64,000 nt of DNA, taken from the NCBI GenBank assembly GCA_961205875.1, contig OY540817.1, forward strand, positions 16,589,001 to 16,653,000, in the 5' to 3' direction. The translations under genes and the position numbers were made by a program. This document shows positions 49,446 to 63,309 of this stretch, in pieces. Below the pieces are notes generated by a model that saw only the letters and a list, made by a program, of their open reading frames with translations, was not told the origin of the DNA and ran no database searches. This stretch comes from Sialis fuliginosa (lineage: Eukaryota > Arthropoda > Insecta > Megaloptera > Sialidae). The stretch's first letter is position 1; each line of letters starts with the position of its first letter.

Positions 49446-51679
49446 TAACGTAAAATATAAAGTCAGCATTTTCATAATATATCTTACAATTAGAAGTGTT
49501 TTAAGTGGTTTAAGAGTATAAATTTTAATTGGAGAGTTCCTTTTTCAACTATTTTTTATTTTACGTTCCTGGGTAGGAGTATTATTTAACACCATAAGTA
49601 AATATAATCCTGAAGTTTGAATTGAATAAGTAAATTAACTATAATTTAATTAGTTAACTATAGGTAAATAAAAATTTTACTCTACAAAAATTTTATTTCA
49701 TATTCGATATTGAGTAAGTACATTATACAAAAAAAATCAATATTTTTATTGACTCGCGTCTATAACCCCATCACTAAAAAGCCAATTAGTAAATTAAACA
49801 TCTAAAAAAATTCTACGACTTTACAATGTCAACAAATTTTCCAATTATCAGTTTTAATTAGCAATCAATACTCCTGACACTTGTCAAACTCAAAAAACAC
49901 GAGTTTTTATTTATATTCTATATAGGTATTTCATTATAGAAATAATATACCATTAAATAAGAGTATATTTAACAGTAACATTTTTGGAAAAAAATAAGTT
50001 AATGATAGTTTTAATTATTGTACAAACAAATATCTTCTTTTTACTATTAAAATATTAAAGCCAACATGAGACGAGACTGTCACTTATAAACCGATAGACA
50101 CACAGACATCTATACAAGACAATAGATTTTATTTTTATAAATAAATAAATATATAGATTAATATTAATATTTAAAAAAGTAACATCTGAATTTTATAAAT
50201 TGAATTATTATTCATTTAAATTTTTCATATAAATGACCATTGAGACACACGTTTTTATTTACTTTTTCTCACCCGAGACAAACAATATACATCTGATTCG
50301 AGTTTGAAAAGTGTATCTTTTTCACGTTATACAAACATATACAAGTAGGTACTGAATTGATGACAACAAATCTTTGCCAGTGTATTGTACACGAATTTGA
50401 ATAGAATTTTCAAGGATTTTACATACAGAAAACTTTTCCAATAAGGTCGTCAAACACAATACGCACACACACACATACAACAAACTGAGCGTCCCAAAAT
50501 TCCAAATGAAAATCTGCGACAAGAACTTTTGTTCGATATTAAAAACCTGAACCGTCCTTTGGATTAGGTTACGTAAGTATATTAAAGTCCCGTGTATTAT
50601 ACATACATACATGCATCAAGGGCGGGTTCAAATTGTGGCTACAGAGGCAACACCTTTCTGGATATTATTATATAACAAATGGAGAAAAATGATTTTCGCA
50701 GAGTAATTATTTAAAATTAATATTTTGCACGGTTATAATAATTGATTTAACTTATAAACATTTAATAACGAGAAAATGAAATCTATAGTCAACACATTTG
50801 ATATACGTTTACAATGAATGTTTTCACACAAAAAATTGACAAATAAATAATAAATAAATCCTATTATTGTTTATTTTATATGAAGAGTTGAGTTCAAAAA
50901 CTCTTCGTTCATTTTAAAAAATAATCGAGGTAGAGTATATTTTGAAAGAATTTTTGGCACTCTTTCATATTGTAATGTCAATTTTGAGCAAAACTCGCTC
51001 AATCATATTATAATTGAACTGTAATGGTTTCAGGAGAAATAAATAAATATATTATGATTAAAGGTGTACCGGAATTCCAGCCGCAACTCACGATGTAGAT
51101 TTAAAGTGAATATTTTAAGATCATTACTATTATATTATATTATTATTGACACTATAAATTCGATCGAAAAAAACGTATGCAAATAATTGAACGAAATTAT
51201 TGCTATACAAATAATTTAAAGAAATTATAGCTATGTATATCTATCTATAAGCTCTACTCTATTTTTACAGTGAAAAATATTTGTTTTAATCTATACGTCG
51301 TTTGATAGTTTTTTTTTAATTTATACTTTCATAAAAAATATTTGATATTTAAAAATATCTTAATACATTAGACTTTATACTAAACTTTTAATAACACATA
51401 TTTTAAGACTCTGAAGTTTGTATGATTTATTGTTACAGAATAGTGCCATCAAAAAAATGTTTTTTTTTTATCTATCTAATAAATAATTTTTAGTATTACA
51501 AAGTTTTTTATGTTAAGTACAACGGCCAAAACTTGACGGTTGGCAAATGAGATAATAAACGCTAATATACATATAAATTTGTAGACTTTCTCTACGCAAT
51601 GAAAAAAGTTTTTGAATATATAAGTCGTTTTATAGGTAATGATGTATTTATTTAATACATTTTGATAGTTTTGAGATAT

Positions 51680-51995
51680 TTTGTTTGTTCCAACTAGCCA
51701 CGAAAACTACTGAACCGATTGTGATGTGACTTTCACTTCTCGAAAGCTTAAATCCCTAGAATTAATTTAGGCTATATGAAAAATTGATTTGTGACAGGTA
51801 ATTTAAAATACATAATATAAATTATTTTAAATAATTAGGTCAGGTACCTATTAAGAAAAATTTCCAACTCATGTTTTAGATTTAAAATGTATAAAATGAA
51901 AAGGATAATCAGTTGCAGTTGTGATGATTTAATTATACTCGAGTGAGCATTCAATGAATTTGAAATATATGTGGGCGAAGCCGCGGGGAAATCAA
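51680..51995 (+). repeat. Degraded transposon remnant with GCGAAGCCGCGGG tail
   Basis: Contains GAACCGATTGTGATGTGACT and ends GTGGGCGAAGCCGCGGGGAA, the combination found at the ends of abundant insect Helitron or retroelement repeats. The final CTAGT expected for a Helitron is absent, so the class is uncertain. Confidence 0.4.
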
Positions 51996-53376
51996 TATAT
52001 TATATTATGCTATACTTTTATTTTTGAATGCTAGTGGAATAAAACTGCTAGTACATATTTTCAATATTTCAGTATTATTAATTATATTGCTTCATAATAA
52101 TTATATAATAATAATTTCATAATCTTTAAAAGAATAAATAATAATAATAAATGTAGATATAAGAATTTTTTTTTTAAATTTCTTATTTATGTGCGGCCCT
52201 CGGAAAATTTTAGGTCGTCAATGGGGCAATTTGAGTTGGCCAGACCTGCTTTAAATGGTGCATTATAAATACTAGTAACATTTATTTCATAAAAGATTTT
52301 AGATATGAAAGTTCTCTTTGAAAATTCTATTTGCACCCGTGTTATGCATGAACCGTGTGTACTTTGTAATAATATTCAGAAAGAATTATTGGATCGCGAG
52401 CAACAGATGCTTCATATCTTATAGGGTTTTACAAATATCAATTGTTTTTAAGATTTGTTGTAACTTTTGCATGTATTTGTAAATTAATTAGCAATCGAAC
52501 GAAACGTTATATAAATTTTCGAAGCAGAGTATAAAATCCAAAATTTAATTCATTTTATGATAATTGGTTAATAAATTAAAACAGGCTAATTCTATTTAAT
52601 CAATTTTTAATTTTATTTTAAAATTTAATTACGTGGTTCAATTATTCAGACGATATAATGGACGAAAAGCATCTAAAATTTATTCACTACAGTAAATAAT
52701 TCATATTTTTTGAGCTGACGCTTCCCGCATTAATTTAAAATTTATGTCGTCGAGGTACTGATGGGACACATTAAAACGACGATGAAATTTTTATCACATA
52801 CAATCTTTTTTAATTGGTTATAATTATTCAGCCTTAAATAATTCGTGAAAGTTATTTTCTATATGAAAATACTAACTATCCTAACCTATATTATGGAGTC
52901 TTAGTATGATTTTTATTTATGGCTAAAACTTCACTTTCGATGAATTTTCGAAAACAACAATTTAATTTTTTAATTTTATTTGTTTTCCAAGGCACCATAA
53001 ATTAGTAGGTGTAATAGCGTCAGTGAAAATTGCGAATCTGCCATTATGCTTCCTATATTAGCTACCGCCAATACATATATATTATAATTTTTCGAATGCC
53101 GATTGATCTTGAAAAACAGGTAATCTTGAGTGATAGTAATTGACATGTACTATATTTATTATTAATTTTTATAAAAATCAGCTATCTAGTACATAAAGCT
53201 ATATCATTCTAGAATATATCAACTACTATCTGTTCTATTTTAAGTTGATGTGATATCTTAAAGCGATATTTAATGACTTTGATTAGTCAAACCAATTCTG
53301 CATTATTCTTAGCAGTAAATAAAGAATATTAGAACATGGACACTACTAAGCATTAAAAATGTCAAAAAAAAGAACT

Positions 53377-53708
53377 AACCTAAACTATAAACTTCACGTG
53401 CAGTGAGTACAGTTTCGTTATCTAAATAACGCGTTCTTACTCTGTTATTTTCCTCGCCTACTTCCTCAATTTCTATTTCATTAAAACCGTATATATCAAA
53501 CGCACGTGAAAATATTCACTTATGTCTAATCTTAATGCATGATCTGTTTTTATTGATTCATTCCAGTGTATTGTAATGTTGGAATTCTCTAACATGAATG
53601 CATGTTGATATCTAAACCGCTTATCGTCATTAAGTAAGTGGGTTAAAGCTTTCGAACAGTTTAACTCTATTTGTAATAGATTCAATACAATATGCTCTGA
53701 TTGTATGT
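53377..53708 (-). pseudogene. Broken coding-like segment, unknown family, with splice-donor-like end
   Basis: I do not recognise this protein. On the minus strand one frame from about 53708 down to about 53510 encodes a charged segment including LLNDDKRFRYQHAFMLEN and IKTDHALRLDISEYF. It then continues into VRLIYTVLMK and a stop at 53473. A second frame, open from about 53510 to 53378, encodes RAFDIYGFNEIEIEEVGEEN and ends LTAREVYSL, directly before GTTAGT, a plausible 5' splice site. The amino-acid composition of both frames looks protein-like, unlike random AT-rich translation. This suggests an exon or old insertion with a one- or two-base frameshift near 53510. No upstream acceptor is convincing. 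Confidence 0.4.
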
Positions 53709-55159
53709 TTTTTTTTTAAATTATTCTGTATAGATAATAGGTTTTTTTATGGAAAATATCTACACAAATTATGTACTATACATATATAGGTATAGAAAAA
53801 AGCTGGTACGAGTGCCACAGTATTATTTTTACATAATACTGATGATAAAAGAAGAATAAGTTATAATTATTTCATTATAATACTGTTTCTATTATTTAAA
53901 AAACTAGCATGATAAATTACACAGGTCTACAGAAAAAAAATGTTTTTTGGTGTAGACTTTTCAGTAATTTTGGCTCGCTGAATCAAAAATGTTGAAGTTG
54001 AGCTAATAGCTATAAACTGGCATAATATTTATCAAAATCGAATCAAAATTGTTTAAGTTACGACGTTTTGAATTTTACAAAACAATGTTAGTCGAAAACC
54101 CATGTTTTTTTCGTGATTTTTATAATGATCCTCATAAAATATGTTTAAGATATTTTTTTTCTGTTTGTTAGACGTCTAAAGCTAATAAAAAGATTTTTTA
54201 AATTTATTTTTACTATGAAAAATCAGATACAATTTTTTTAATTTTTGTATATTTGCAAAAAAGCTGATTGACAAAAACCATGGTCATTTTCGGAATCAGC
54301 GGGCCAAACTTACCCTAAAAAATATACTGAGAACTTTTCACCAAAATGGTACGTATTCGATTATATCTTATAAAAAATCTATTTAAAAATTCAAAAATTA
54401 ATAGGAGTAACGTTCTTCAAAAATATTTGTTCTTTAGAAGTGCATAGAAATCCAAAGTTGACATTTTTTAACTTACAGCATTTACATATATGTACGCAGG
54501 ATACATACATTTTAGTAAAAATAATCAAAATTAATATTTCAATGAAAATCTTGATTTCGGAAATATTCGATATTAGGTACTATATTTTACTTATACTACA
54601 TATTTTAAGTACGTTTCAGGATAAGGAACAATAAATGAATGTAATAAGAATTAAGTGACAAAATATTTCTACAATAGTTTCAACAATAATATATTTAAAT
54701 AAATAAAAGATAGTTTACTCTTACTAATTTTTACACTACAGAATATTATTAAAAATAATTTTACAAACGATAAGATGACAGATATGTGCATCCCTTGATC
54801 CACAGACGTCGTAGGATTTCCATTAAATAACCGACGAAAAGGTCGCGGAAAGTGATGTAAAACAAACTGGAAAATAGATTAGCTCGAGGTTTTATAGAAA
54901 ACGGATGGCTGTGACGTGAATTGTAGCCGCGTCTCGATAACAGATTCATGCATCTCAACGTTGTGTCTGTACAAACACACGTCATTCAACGTGCTCTTAC
55001 AGATTAAACTGAGATAAGATGTAGATTACATGCAGTTTATATAGTAAAACTTCTCTAAAACGACTAGCTATGGTTTCTAAAAAAAAATGTCGCTTATGGA
55101 AGTAGTCTATTTGCTGGAAAATTAAAAAAGGGGTACCTCATTTTAATTTTTACCGCGTA

Positions 55160-55515
55160 TCTCTGTGTCGAGATGCACAGTCGAGGGATTGACGTAAATA
55201 CGTTCCGAATCTAAGGTCGCGTCATTTGTGGCAGTGGGTTAGATAAAACTCAGACTTATGATGTGTTTGCGCCGTCGTTGACCAAACTAGCTTTTGCGCG
55301 TGTTTTAATCGACATTATGATTTATTTTTATTATTTTATGACGTTTTTCACTCATTAAAATTTGGTTAAATGTTTTGATTTGTTCTTGTACCTTGTAGAT
55401 TTAATCAATATTTATAAATTGAGACCAAAACCAGTGTGATAGTTGCTCTGAGTGTCGAACTATACTGATTGTAATTTACGCTAGCGCGCAAAATGATCGC
55501 TGCGCGTTTAGCCCC
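55160..55515. repeat. Dispersed repeat family G, copy 2
   Basis: Second copy of the repeat at 24840, more compact. Landmarks are GATGCACAGTCGAGGGATTG, GAGACCAAAACCAGTGTGAT and TTTACGCTAGCGCGCAAAAT. Confidence 0.6.
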
Positions 55516-57034
55516 CCTTCGCCCACGGTGGTGGCTCAGTGCTTAATGGGTATAGACCAATACGCTGGTTAGAATGATACTAAAATCATCCCAGTAGGAC
55601 TTTTAGTTTCTGAGTTATTCAATGGTTTTAGATCACCCTGAAAACGTTATATTAAGTTACTGAAATACCCCCACTTCCCAGTAAAACACTAGACGTTATT
55701 CATGTTAAAAATATTTTTTTTAATAAAAATTCTGATTTGGTGAAAACTATACTCATGTATATTTTTAAAATCTAGTCAATATAATTAAATAATAATATTA
55801 AAACTAATGTTGCTATTGACAGAAATTAAATTAAGATGTATATCTACGACAATATTTATTGAAATCGTAATTCAATCTGATTTTCATTGAGTTATGGGAT
55901 GCTTTTAATATCTACATCACAATTTAATTATTTTCCAATTCAATAAATACTCCAATTGAAGTAATTTTCACAATCTGTGAAAATATTTCATTTCTGATTG
56001 AAATAGTATTATGTACTCAATCAACACGTATTTATAAATACATACAAATACTTTTCTGACAGCTCAATTATATAAATTCTATATTAAGAGATTAGATTAT
56101 ATAAATATATTGTCGTAAGAACGTCAAATCACGTAAATTTTCAAATACAAATTAAGAGAACCCTTTTATAAACAAGGCATATTCATTTTAATTAAAATAT
56201 TATTTATTTTGACTAATTACTGCATTTCAAAAATTTCAGAAAAACACCCACATAAAATTATGTAATTGCCCCCTCAAAACGAAGTACCTAAATTTTTCGA
56301 AATAAAATTTGTTATGTTTTATTTTGGACACTCGGTATATATTTAAAAAAAAGTTTTATTACGTACTCTCGTAGAATACTTTGTCAAACACTGGCCTCAA
56401 TAACTGTAAAATGATATTGAAGCAATTAACTTAAACTACACGCAACAAAAACTGTAGAAATAAATTGCAACTAATCCATCACAACTAGTGAACAGGACAC
56501 AAATCTAATAATCTCCTTCCATGGAAGAGATACCTCAAGCCAATAGCGCTATCATTCGTCCTATTTATCCTCCTATAATAAACCATCTACAGGATACCAA
56601 TCATTGAACAAATTTTCATTCCTGTTTTCTAATACATATATATTGATGTAGCTTTATTTTTATTGAACCTATAATTTGTATTCGTTTTTAATTTTGTACC
56701 TATGTATTTAAAGATTTTGCTATTATTATTAATTAATAGTTTCTCAAAAACATCTGCCAAGTAAATGCACAGTGCTTTCTCGTGCTAAATTCACCAAAGG
56801 TAGTTAATTATTGAATAATTTAAATAAAAACCGATAATTTTTGACAATCTAAATCTTAATACATGCTAACGTCAAAATGTCTGAGCAAAAAAATCAATTT
56901 AGAAAAACAAAACACGATTTTTAAAAACAAATTGAGATAATTCTAAGGGAATATTATACAACAAATGTTCTTATAGGAATTTTATTGATCTACAAAAATA
57001 TTTTATAAAATTTTCACGTAACGTGTCGATCTTG

Positions 57035-57365
57035 AAATATCTTGAAAAAATTAATATTTTGGGATGTAACTTCTCCCCCTTACATACGATTTTGATGCTT
57101 TTTAAATAGGACCGTCCTCAAGCCAGACCCAATCATTCAACCAAGTTTCATTAATGTCGGTTTAGTGGTTCGTGAGTTATGCGTGTAACAAGGATTCAGG
57201 GGACAGACACACAAACAGACAGATAGACAGACATACACTTTGTCTTTAGCTAAAACGGAAAGATCAATTTAAAATTTTGAAATCGGAAAAAAAAATTTTA
57301 TCTCAATCTGAAATGATCATAAAGCTTCTCGTATCTTCGATATTGCGAGGAAGCAAAAGTTGTTA
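57035..57365 (+). repeat. Retroelement tail-like family D, copy 3
   Basis: GAAATATCTTGAAAAAATTA at the start, then CCGTCCTCAAGCCAGACCCA, repeated ACAGACAGATAGACAGACA, and CTTCTCGTATCTTCGATATT. Longest of the three copies. Confidence 0.6.
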
Positions 57366-57685
57366 ATTCAAACGCACATTATGTAAATATATGTTTGACA
57401 AACAAAATTTATATAAAGTATTTAATCAAATCAATAATTTCCGAACAGTTAGTGGTAAGCTTGTTACGGTTTCCAATGTTTCATTTGCATCAAAAACGCT
57501 AATATATTCTAAAATGTAGAACAAAATTATACAATATGAACATATCAATTGCATACTTATTATTTTAGCCAGCAACAACATACAAGCGTTGCTCACAGAT
57601 AAACATGCGCTATTATTATAACTATTCTCATAATTATATGCTAATCATTTTTAATCAACATAAAAAATGGTATACATTGTTTTTA

Positions 57686-58388
57686 TCTCTATACATATAT
57701 AAAAAATAATGTTCGTTTGTATGAGGCTTATAGACTCGGGAATTACTGATCCAATTTCAATGCGGTTTTCTACAACAGTTAGATAATTTTTCTGTGAATG
57801 TTCGTGGCTATTAAAACCTAATATTTAACTTCAAAAAACTTAAAAAATCTTTGTCAAATCGTGTTTTGTTTCCATGATGTCAGAGCATAAAACTGTCATT
57901 TATATAAAAACACAGTAGCCATTTAGAATAATAATATAATCATGCCTCTTTCAAATATTTTGTCGAAAAATTAGATGATTTTTGACACATGCTAACAATT
58001 CAATATTTTGAAATATATTGATTGAACATTGAAATATAAAGAAACATTTCACTTCCTAGAAAGGTAAAATATCGAAATTATTTATGATTGTTGCTAATCT
58101 ATTTATTTATTTATTTTCCATTTTCATATAAATTCCAAGACGGGACATGGTGGTCCCTGGGAATTTGAAAATCTAATTTTACACGATTTTCTCAATAACT
58201 ACTGCACGGATTTTATTCCGGTTTTCACTAATGGATACGTAAAGTTTAGTTGTATAATTTTTAATGTAGTCAGAAAAAAACAATTCGCGTTGAACCATGT
58301 CATGTTTGGTGGGTATGTCGGGTGGGTATGATTACTTTATGTTTATTTGAATTAATATCCCCGGATAACATCGGGTCCAATGCGCTAG
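57686..58388 (+). mobile_element. Nonautonomous Helitron
   Basis: Begins TCTCTATACATATATAAAAA after an A and ends GCGCTAG before a T, the A|TC...CTAG|T arrangement of Helitrons. About 10 nt before the CTAG is a small hairpin, CCCG-GATAACAT-CGGG. There are no terminal inverted repeats, as expected. 703 bp, without Rep/helicase sequence. Confidence 0.65.
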
Positions 58389-59354
58389 TATTTTATAAAA
58401 ATAATATTTTCTTCTGCATTACGGAAAACATACATTAATATCTACAATCTACATTTAATGACTTAGAAAAATAACTTATACTATTATTCATTCTGTTACA
58501 TATCTAGCTATTTGGCACAACTATCGCTCAAGCGTTTGCCAACTCTGCACAAACTGCAAACTGCATCGTAAATATTTAAAGTTTCCGCAAGAAAAGATAT
58601 AGATAGATAGCTAAATACATAGATAGTACAGAAATATATCCATTGCATATTATAATAAAGAAGCTAACAAATTTGCAAGCGTGCAAGCACTTTTAAACAG
58701 GGCATTAACTCTGTAATAATATCTATGGAATAGTTATGGAATTTAGAGCAGTGATACTTCAACTTATAAATTATATATATATTAAATAAACTATCAAAAA
58801 TAAAAAATTTAAACTATTTTTGATAATACCGGAATAGGCTAGATTCGGATTATAGGGGACAGAAATCTTAAATATTCGTAGTTAAGCAAATTTACCTTTC
58901 GACCAAAATCAATAGCCCTAAAAATTGACATTTAATTTCATATAATTTTGAAATAATTACTTTATAATGTAAAATAAAAACGCAAAATATTCAGTGGCAT
59001 TTTTTTTTCATCCATACCAATAATTAATTTAACCTTTATTAAATTACAACTAATTAAATATCAAAGAAGTCTAAAAACGTTTAAAAAGGAAGAAAAATAA
59101 TGAATATTGATCAATAAAAATTTACTTAATGTAATCACAAGATAAAAAGCAGAAAATAAATGTTTTTAAACAAAAATTGTAATTACACATTTTTACGAGC
59201 ATTCCCGAAAGCTCAGAAGAATTTTATAATGAGTTTGTTTTTTGGTTAAAAATGTAACTTAGACTATTAATATATTAGATACCTTACAAATAAATGATTG
59301 TAAAATTAAATTATTTTTGAACGTAGACTTTCGCAGTTGTTCAGTTGTATAAAT

Positions 59355-59430
59355 ATTTTATTATTGGGTTTTATTCCACATTGCACTATAATGTCACTTG
59401 ACGTTTCGACCAACATCTCGTCGAGTCCAA
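59355..59430 (-). mobile_element. Degraded Penelope-type terminal fragment
   Basis: Minus strand contains GATGTTGGTCGAAACGTCAA and GAATAAAACCCAATAATAAA, closely matching 16734-16800. The CTGAAGA box is lost, so the hammerhead would be inactive. No coding sequence nearby. Confidence 0.45.
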
Positions 59431-59507
59431 AACGTGTAACTTCGTTGACGTTTGCCTGAATAGTCCAGACAACGTAGAAATTTTTACTGGTATAAAATTA
59501 AGAAAAT

Positions 59508-59946
59508 GTATGAGGTGCCAAATTTAAACTGTGATTAGAACATTTCGAGATGTATATTTCCTGAAAACTCTCCAGCAAAGTTTGCTCCGGAACACCCTTT
59601 TGTTTTACAAGGATTTTGTAAACATACTGTATCTAATAAACGAAATATTGGCGACATGGTACATTGAAATTATTAATCTTATAAACTTCAGAAAGGGTTG
59701 AAAATGTGTAAAAATGTAATAATAATAATGTTTAAATGTAATAAAGTCATTTAATTTATCTGTTTAAAATGCGAAAGACGGGGTTGATAGAACATTCTGT
59801 TTTTAAAATACAGTATGTTTACAAAATCCTTGTAAACAAAACTTTGGGCCCTTGGTTGAGGGTGTTCCGGAGTAAACTTTGCTAGGGAGTTTTCAAGAAA
59901 TATACATACATCTCGGCATGTTCTAATCACCTCATATATTTTTTCC
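59508..59946. repeat. Inverted repeat pair around a 170-bp centre
   Basis: The left arm (59508-59638, with GAACATTTCGAGATGTATAT, CGGAACACCC and ACAAGGATTTTGTAAACATA) is matched in inverse order by the right arm (59808-59946). Arms are imperfect. Probably a foldback element; target duplications not seen. Confidence 0.6.
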
Positions 59947-60853
59947 TTTATTTCCTGAGCTAGAATGAGTTATACAATTGTACAAATTGTTTTAATTCTA
60001 ACTTATTTTATTACCTGTATCAAAACTTAAAACCAGGATGCAGCCAGGATGAAAGATATATAAACGAAACTTCTAACCTAACCCTTACTTTATTTACTAC
60101 TTAATAACTAAAATAAGCTAGTACTAAAATTGGCAGATCAGCATAACTAATATAGAAATTTAGCTCCTAATTTATAATATACATATTATTATTATATTAT
60201 TATACATCTATTAATTTTATGGTCTAACAATCGCAGTAAAGTAAACTTTTCCACGAGCCATGATCGTAAATTTCTTTTTAATTTGTTAATTAACACGGAC
60301 ACTTTTGAACTTAGAAGCCTTTTAAAGTCGTTAGAATCATCTATCCACGAACTTTGTATGTTTTATGCAATGCATACACATGAAATTATCATCAATTTAC
60401 ATAAAAATCGATCGATACTTCTTAATATTCGAATCACGTAAACAAATGTGTTTTTTACACTTTGTTCAATATTTTTATAGTTAATTTTTATTTAACGTAG
60501 GTACCTAAAATAAGATACGTTATTAAATGCGATAGTATAAATTATATATTCAGGTTTAATTGTAACATGATGTACTAAATTCTTCTTGAGATGGTTTTCT
60601 TTGATATTTTTACAAGTAAAAAAAGTAAATAAATAAATAACTTATATCTTACTTCCGTTCTCGAGATATATCAACTCAAATTTTTAGTTTTTTTCAAAAT
60701 TTAAAAAAAATGGCCGTTTAATTTTGCCCTCTGGATCATTTGTAGATCGTATATGAGAGGATAACAAATAAATTATCTTCTGTACAGTAGATGTTCCATA
60801 TTATGAACCAGGTTCGGCCTGACATTTTCCATAATGGGAATCCCCAGTCTTCA

Positions 60854-61570
60854 AAGGTTGTCCCGTAAACATACCGACAAATGTTCGGGAGTTATAGAAG
60901 ACATCAAAACAATTGCTTTTTGTTATTAAACCTATGTTCGCAAGTGAGCCGTTTTAACAGTAGCGGAAACGAAAGACCCCGCAAGAATGTAATGAATTTT
61001 ACCTTTTGGTTGAATTTTTTTGTGGAAATGGTAGTTCAACGTGTGCTGATCAAAAGTTGTAAAGGGCGCAACCTACGAAAATCCATGATTTCAGCTCCAA
61101 GGGGAATCGAAAAACTTTATGTTTAACACATAATTTTATGTTTATATTCATTTTTATTTTTATCTCCTGAAGGGTCTACTTCTAGAAAAATTTCAAAAAA
61201 AATAAAAAGTGTTTCAGATTGGTCAAAGAATAAAAATAATTTTTTTTAGAACATTTGGTGACATTCTTTTTAGTTCTTTGTTTGAGCACTTTTGTAGAAA
61301 ATTAATAAATAATTGTGAGTAATTCTTATCTTCGCAAAATTATCTAAAATTTGATCCTTCAGGGGATAAACATAAAAAACACAAACAATTTTTGCAAAAA
61401 AAAAAATCAGCCAAAAGGCAAAATCTATTGCTTTTGTGTGAGGTCTTTACTTTTGCTTTATTGCTGAAGCGGCTCGTTTGCGGACATGGATTTATTAACA
61501 AAAATCGATTGTTTTATTGTCCTCGACAACTCCTGAAAGTTTATCGGTATGTTAACGAGACACCCTGTAT
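60854..61570. mobile_element. Foldback TIR element family C, copy 2
   Basis: Matches the element at 9015 over its length, with ends GTTGTCCCGTAAACATACCG and, at the right, CGGTATGTTAACGAGACACC. The open frames at 60881-61126 and 61392-61622 lie in the arms and are shadows of this repeat. Confidence 0.65.
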
Positions 61571-63309
61571 AGCTGTTTCAATTTCAAAAGAACTGATTGC
61601 GCTGGCGCGGTTCACAGTATAGAACGTATAGTGTATAGTTTTTCGAGGGTAATTTATATAAACCTTCCAAAATAAAATAATAGGTAGATAATATATACAT
61701 ATAACGTAGTTTGAAGATGTTCGCTTGAGAAATATTACACACCTACCCACTTTTAAAAGATCGTTCTCAGAAACACGTAGAACATATGTACACATATGAC
61801 AAATGCATATTTTCTTGAATGAAATATGTACCTACTACATTCATGGCATATATTTTCGAGGCAATATTCGTTTTGCTCTTTTTACGTATTACTGAAAATT
61901 TTAACAACGCGTGGGCGGTCTATAATCTTGGACGATTTCAACAAGAATTATTGTCTTCTTCTAACCTTTTCACTACCTAGGTACTTTTTTATTATTATTA
62001 AATAAGTACAAAAAACATACTGGGTGAAAAAAATACGTTTTTATATTTGATGCCATAGAAATTGAATTTAGAATCGTCTTAAAATGGTGCCTATAATATA
62101 ACCTGTAAACAAAACATAATATATATTTATGAATTACAGATTATCAAAAATTATTTATCATAAGTATTAAAACAAAAAACTATAAGAAATCAAATCAATA
62201 AATTAAATATAAGGTAATTGTTTTGTAATATTTATGTACATATCTACCATCTCACTTAATTAATACAAAATCTTTTTTACATCTTATATTAGAATACATT
62301 TCAAATTTTCGTCTTATAATATAAAAGACACTTTCTAAAGAAAATCTCAACTATAGAATTTTAATTGAACAATAGAATTTCTAAAATTCTTCAAATAAAA
62401 AGGTTTCTTTTTAATTTGATTTTATAAACAACAAAAAAACTTGTTCAAAAAACAAAATATATTAATCCGAGTACTTCTCAGAAAGAAAGGAAATTAAATT
62501 TTATATCTGAGTACATTCATGCACTTAAGGGGTTAAACGTGAACCGCACAAGAGAGGGCGGTTTCCTTGAGCACAAACAATCACACGACAATCTGACAGA
62601 CGGAGGAAATGAGAATTTGCTGAATTCGTTGAAAAACTTTCAAACGTGACCGTCTGCTTTTTATTTGCAATTAGAACAGATGTAAAACTCAAACCTTATT
62701 ATAATTTTATTCTTTATTGCATGCAATAACATTGCACTATTTTATTATTAATTTATTGTTATGATATTTTTATTTCTACTATAAATTTTAATTTTATAGA
62801 ATTGTGTATTTTTATGTAACAATATGTCCGTAAGGAATAATGAAAATGAATTTTTTATATGTTTCATTTTAGTAAACTTCCTCTTCCTGTAGTAGCTCAA
62901 AAAGGGACATTTTCTTCTGAAATTTATATAATCTCTCAAGTTTGACAATTCTGGTTTGTAATTTTTTAGCTAGAGTGAATACTGACACAAAAATATCATT
63001 GTAGAAATGGTTTGTAAGTGTTCAAGCATTTTATATCTAATAAAAAATTTATCTGCTTTCCAGTAATTTAAAAATTGAAATTTCGAAAAATATAAAAAAG
63101 TTTGTTTGGATCCATGCTATATAATTTTGGTAATGATCAGTATTATGGAGAAAAAATGTAATGCTCATTGAATTTTTTTATTTGAAATTATAGTTTTTTT
63201 TTTTAAATATTATTTGAATAACTCCCTCTGTTACAATTTGTTCAATTTTTTTTTAGAAAATTGAAAATACATTTTCTTCTGTGTAATACAATTTATTTTG
63301 ATTTTTTTT
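61571..63309. other. AT-rich spacer with one GC-richer patch
   Basis: No gene seen. The patch 62520-62660 (GAACCGCACAAGAGAGGGCG) stands out in composition and could be a regulatory or untranslated segment. Confidence 0.45.

Noticed and set aside
55530..55580. GGTGGCTCAGTGCTTAATGG, resembling a tRNA-derived start
   Set aside because: It does not fold into a cloverleaf and lacks a clear B box; at most a SINE remnant.
60881..61622. Two open frames of about 80 codons
   Set aside because: They lie in the arms of a family C foldback element that is also present at 9015 without the same frames.
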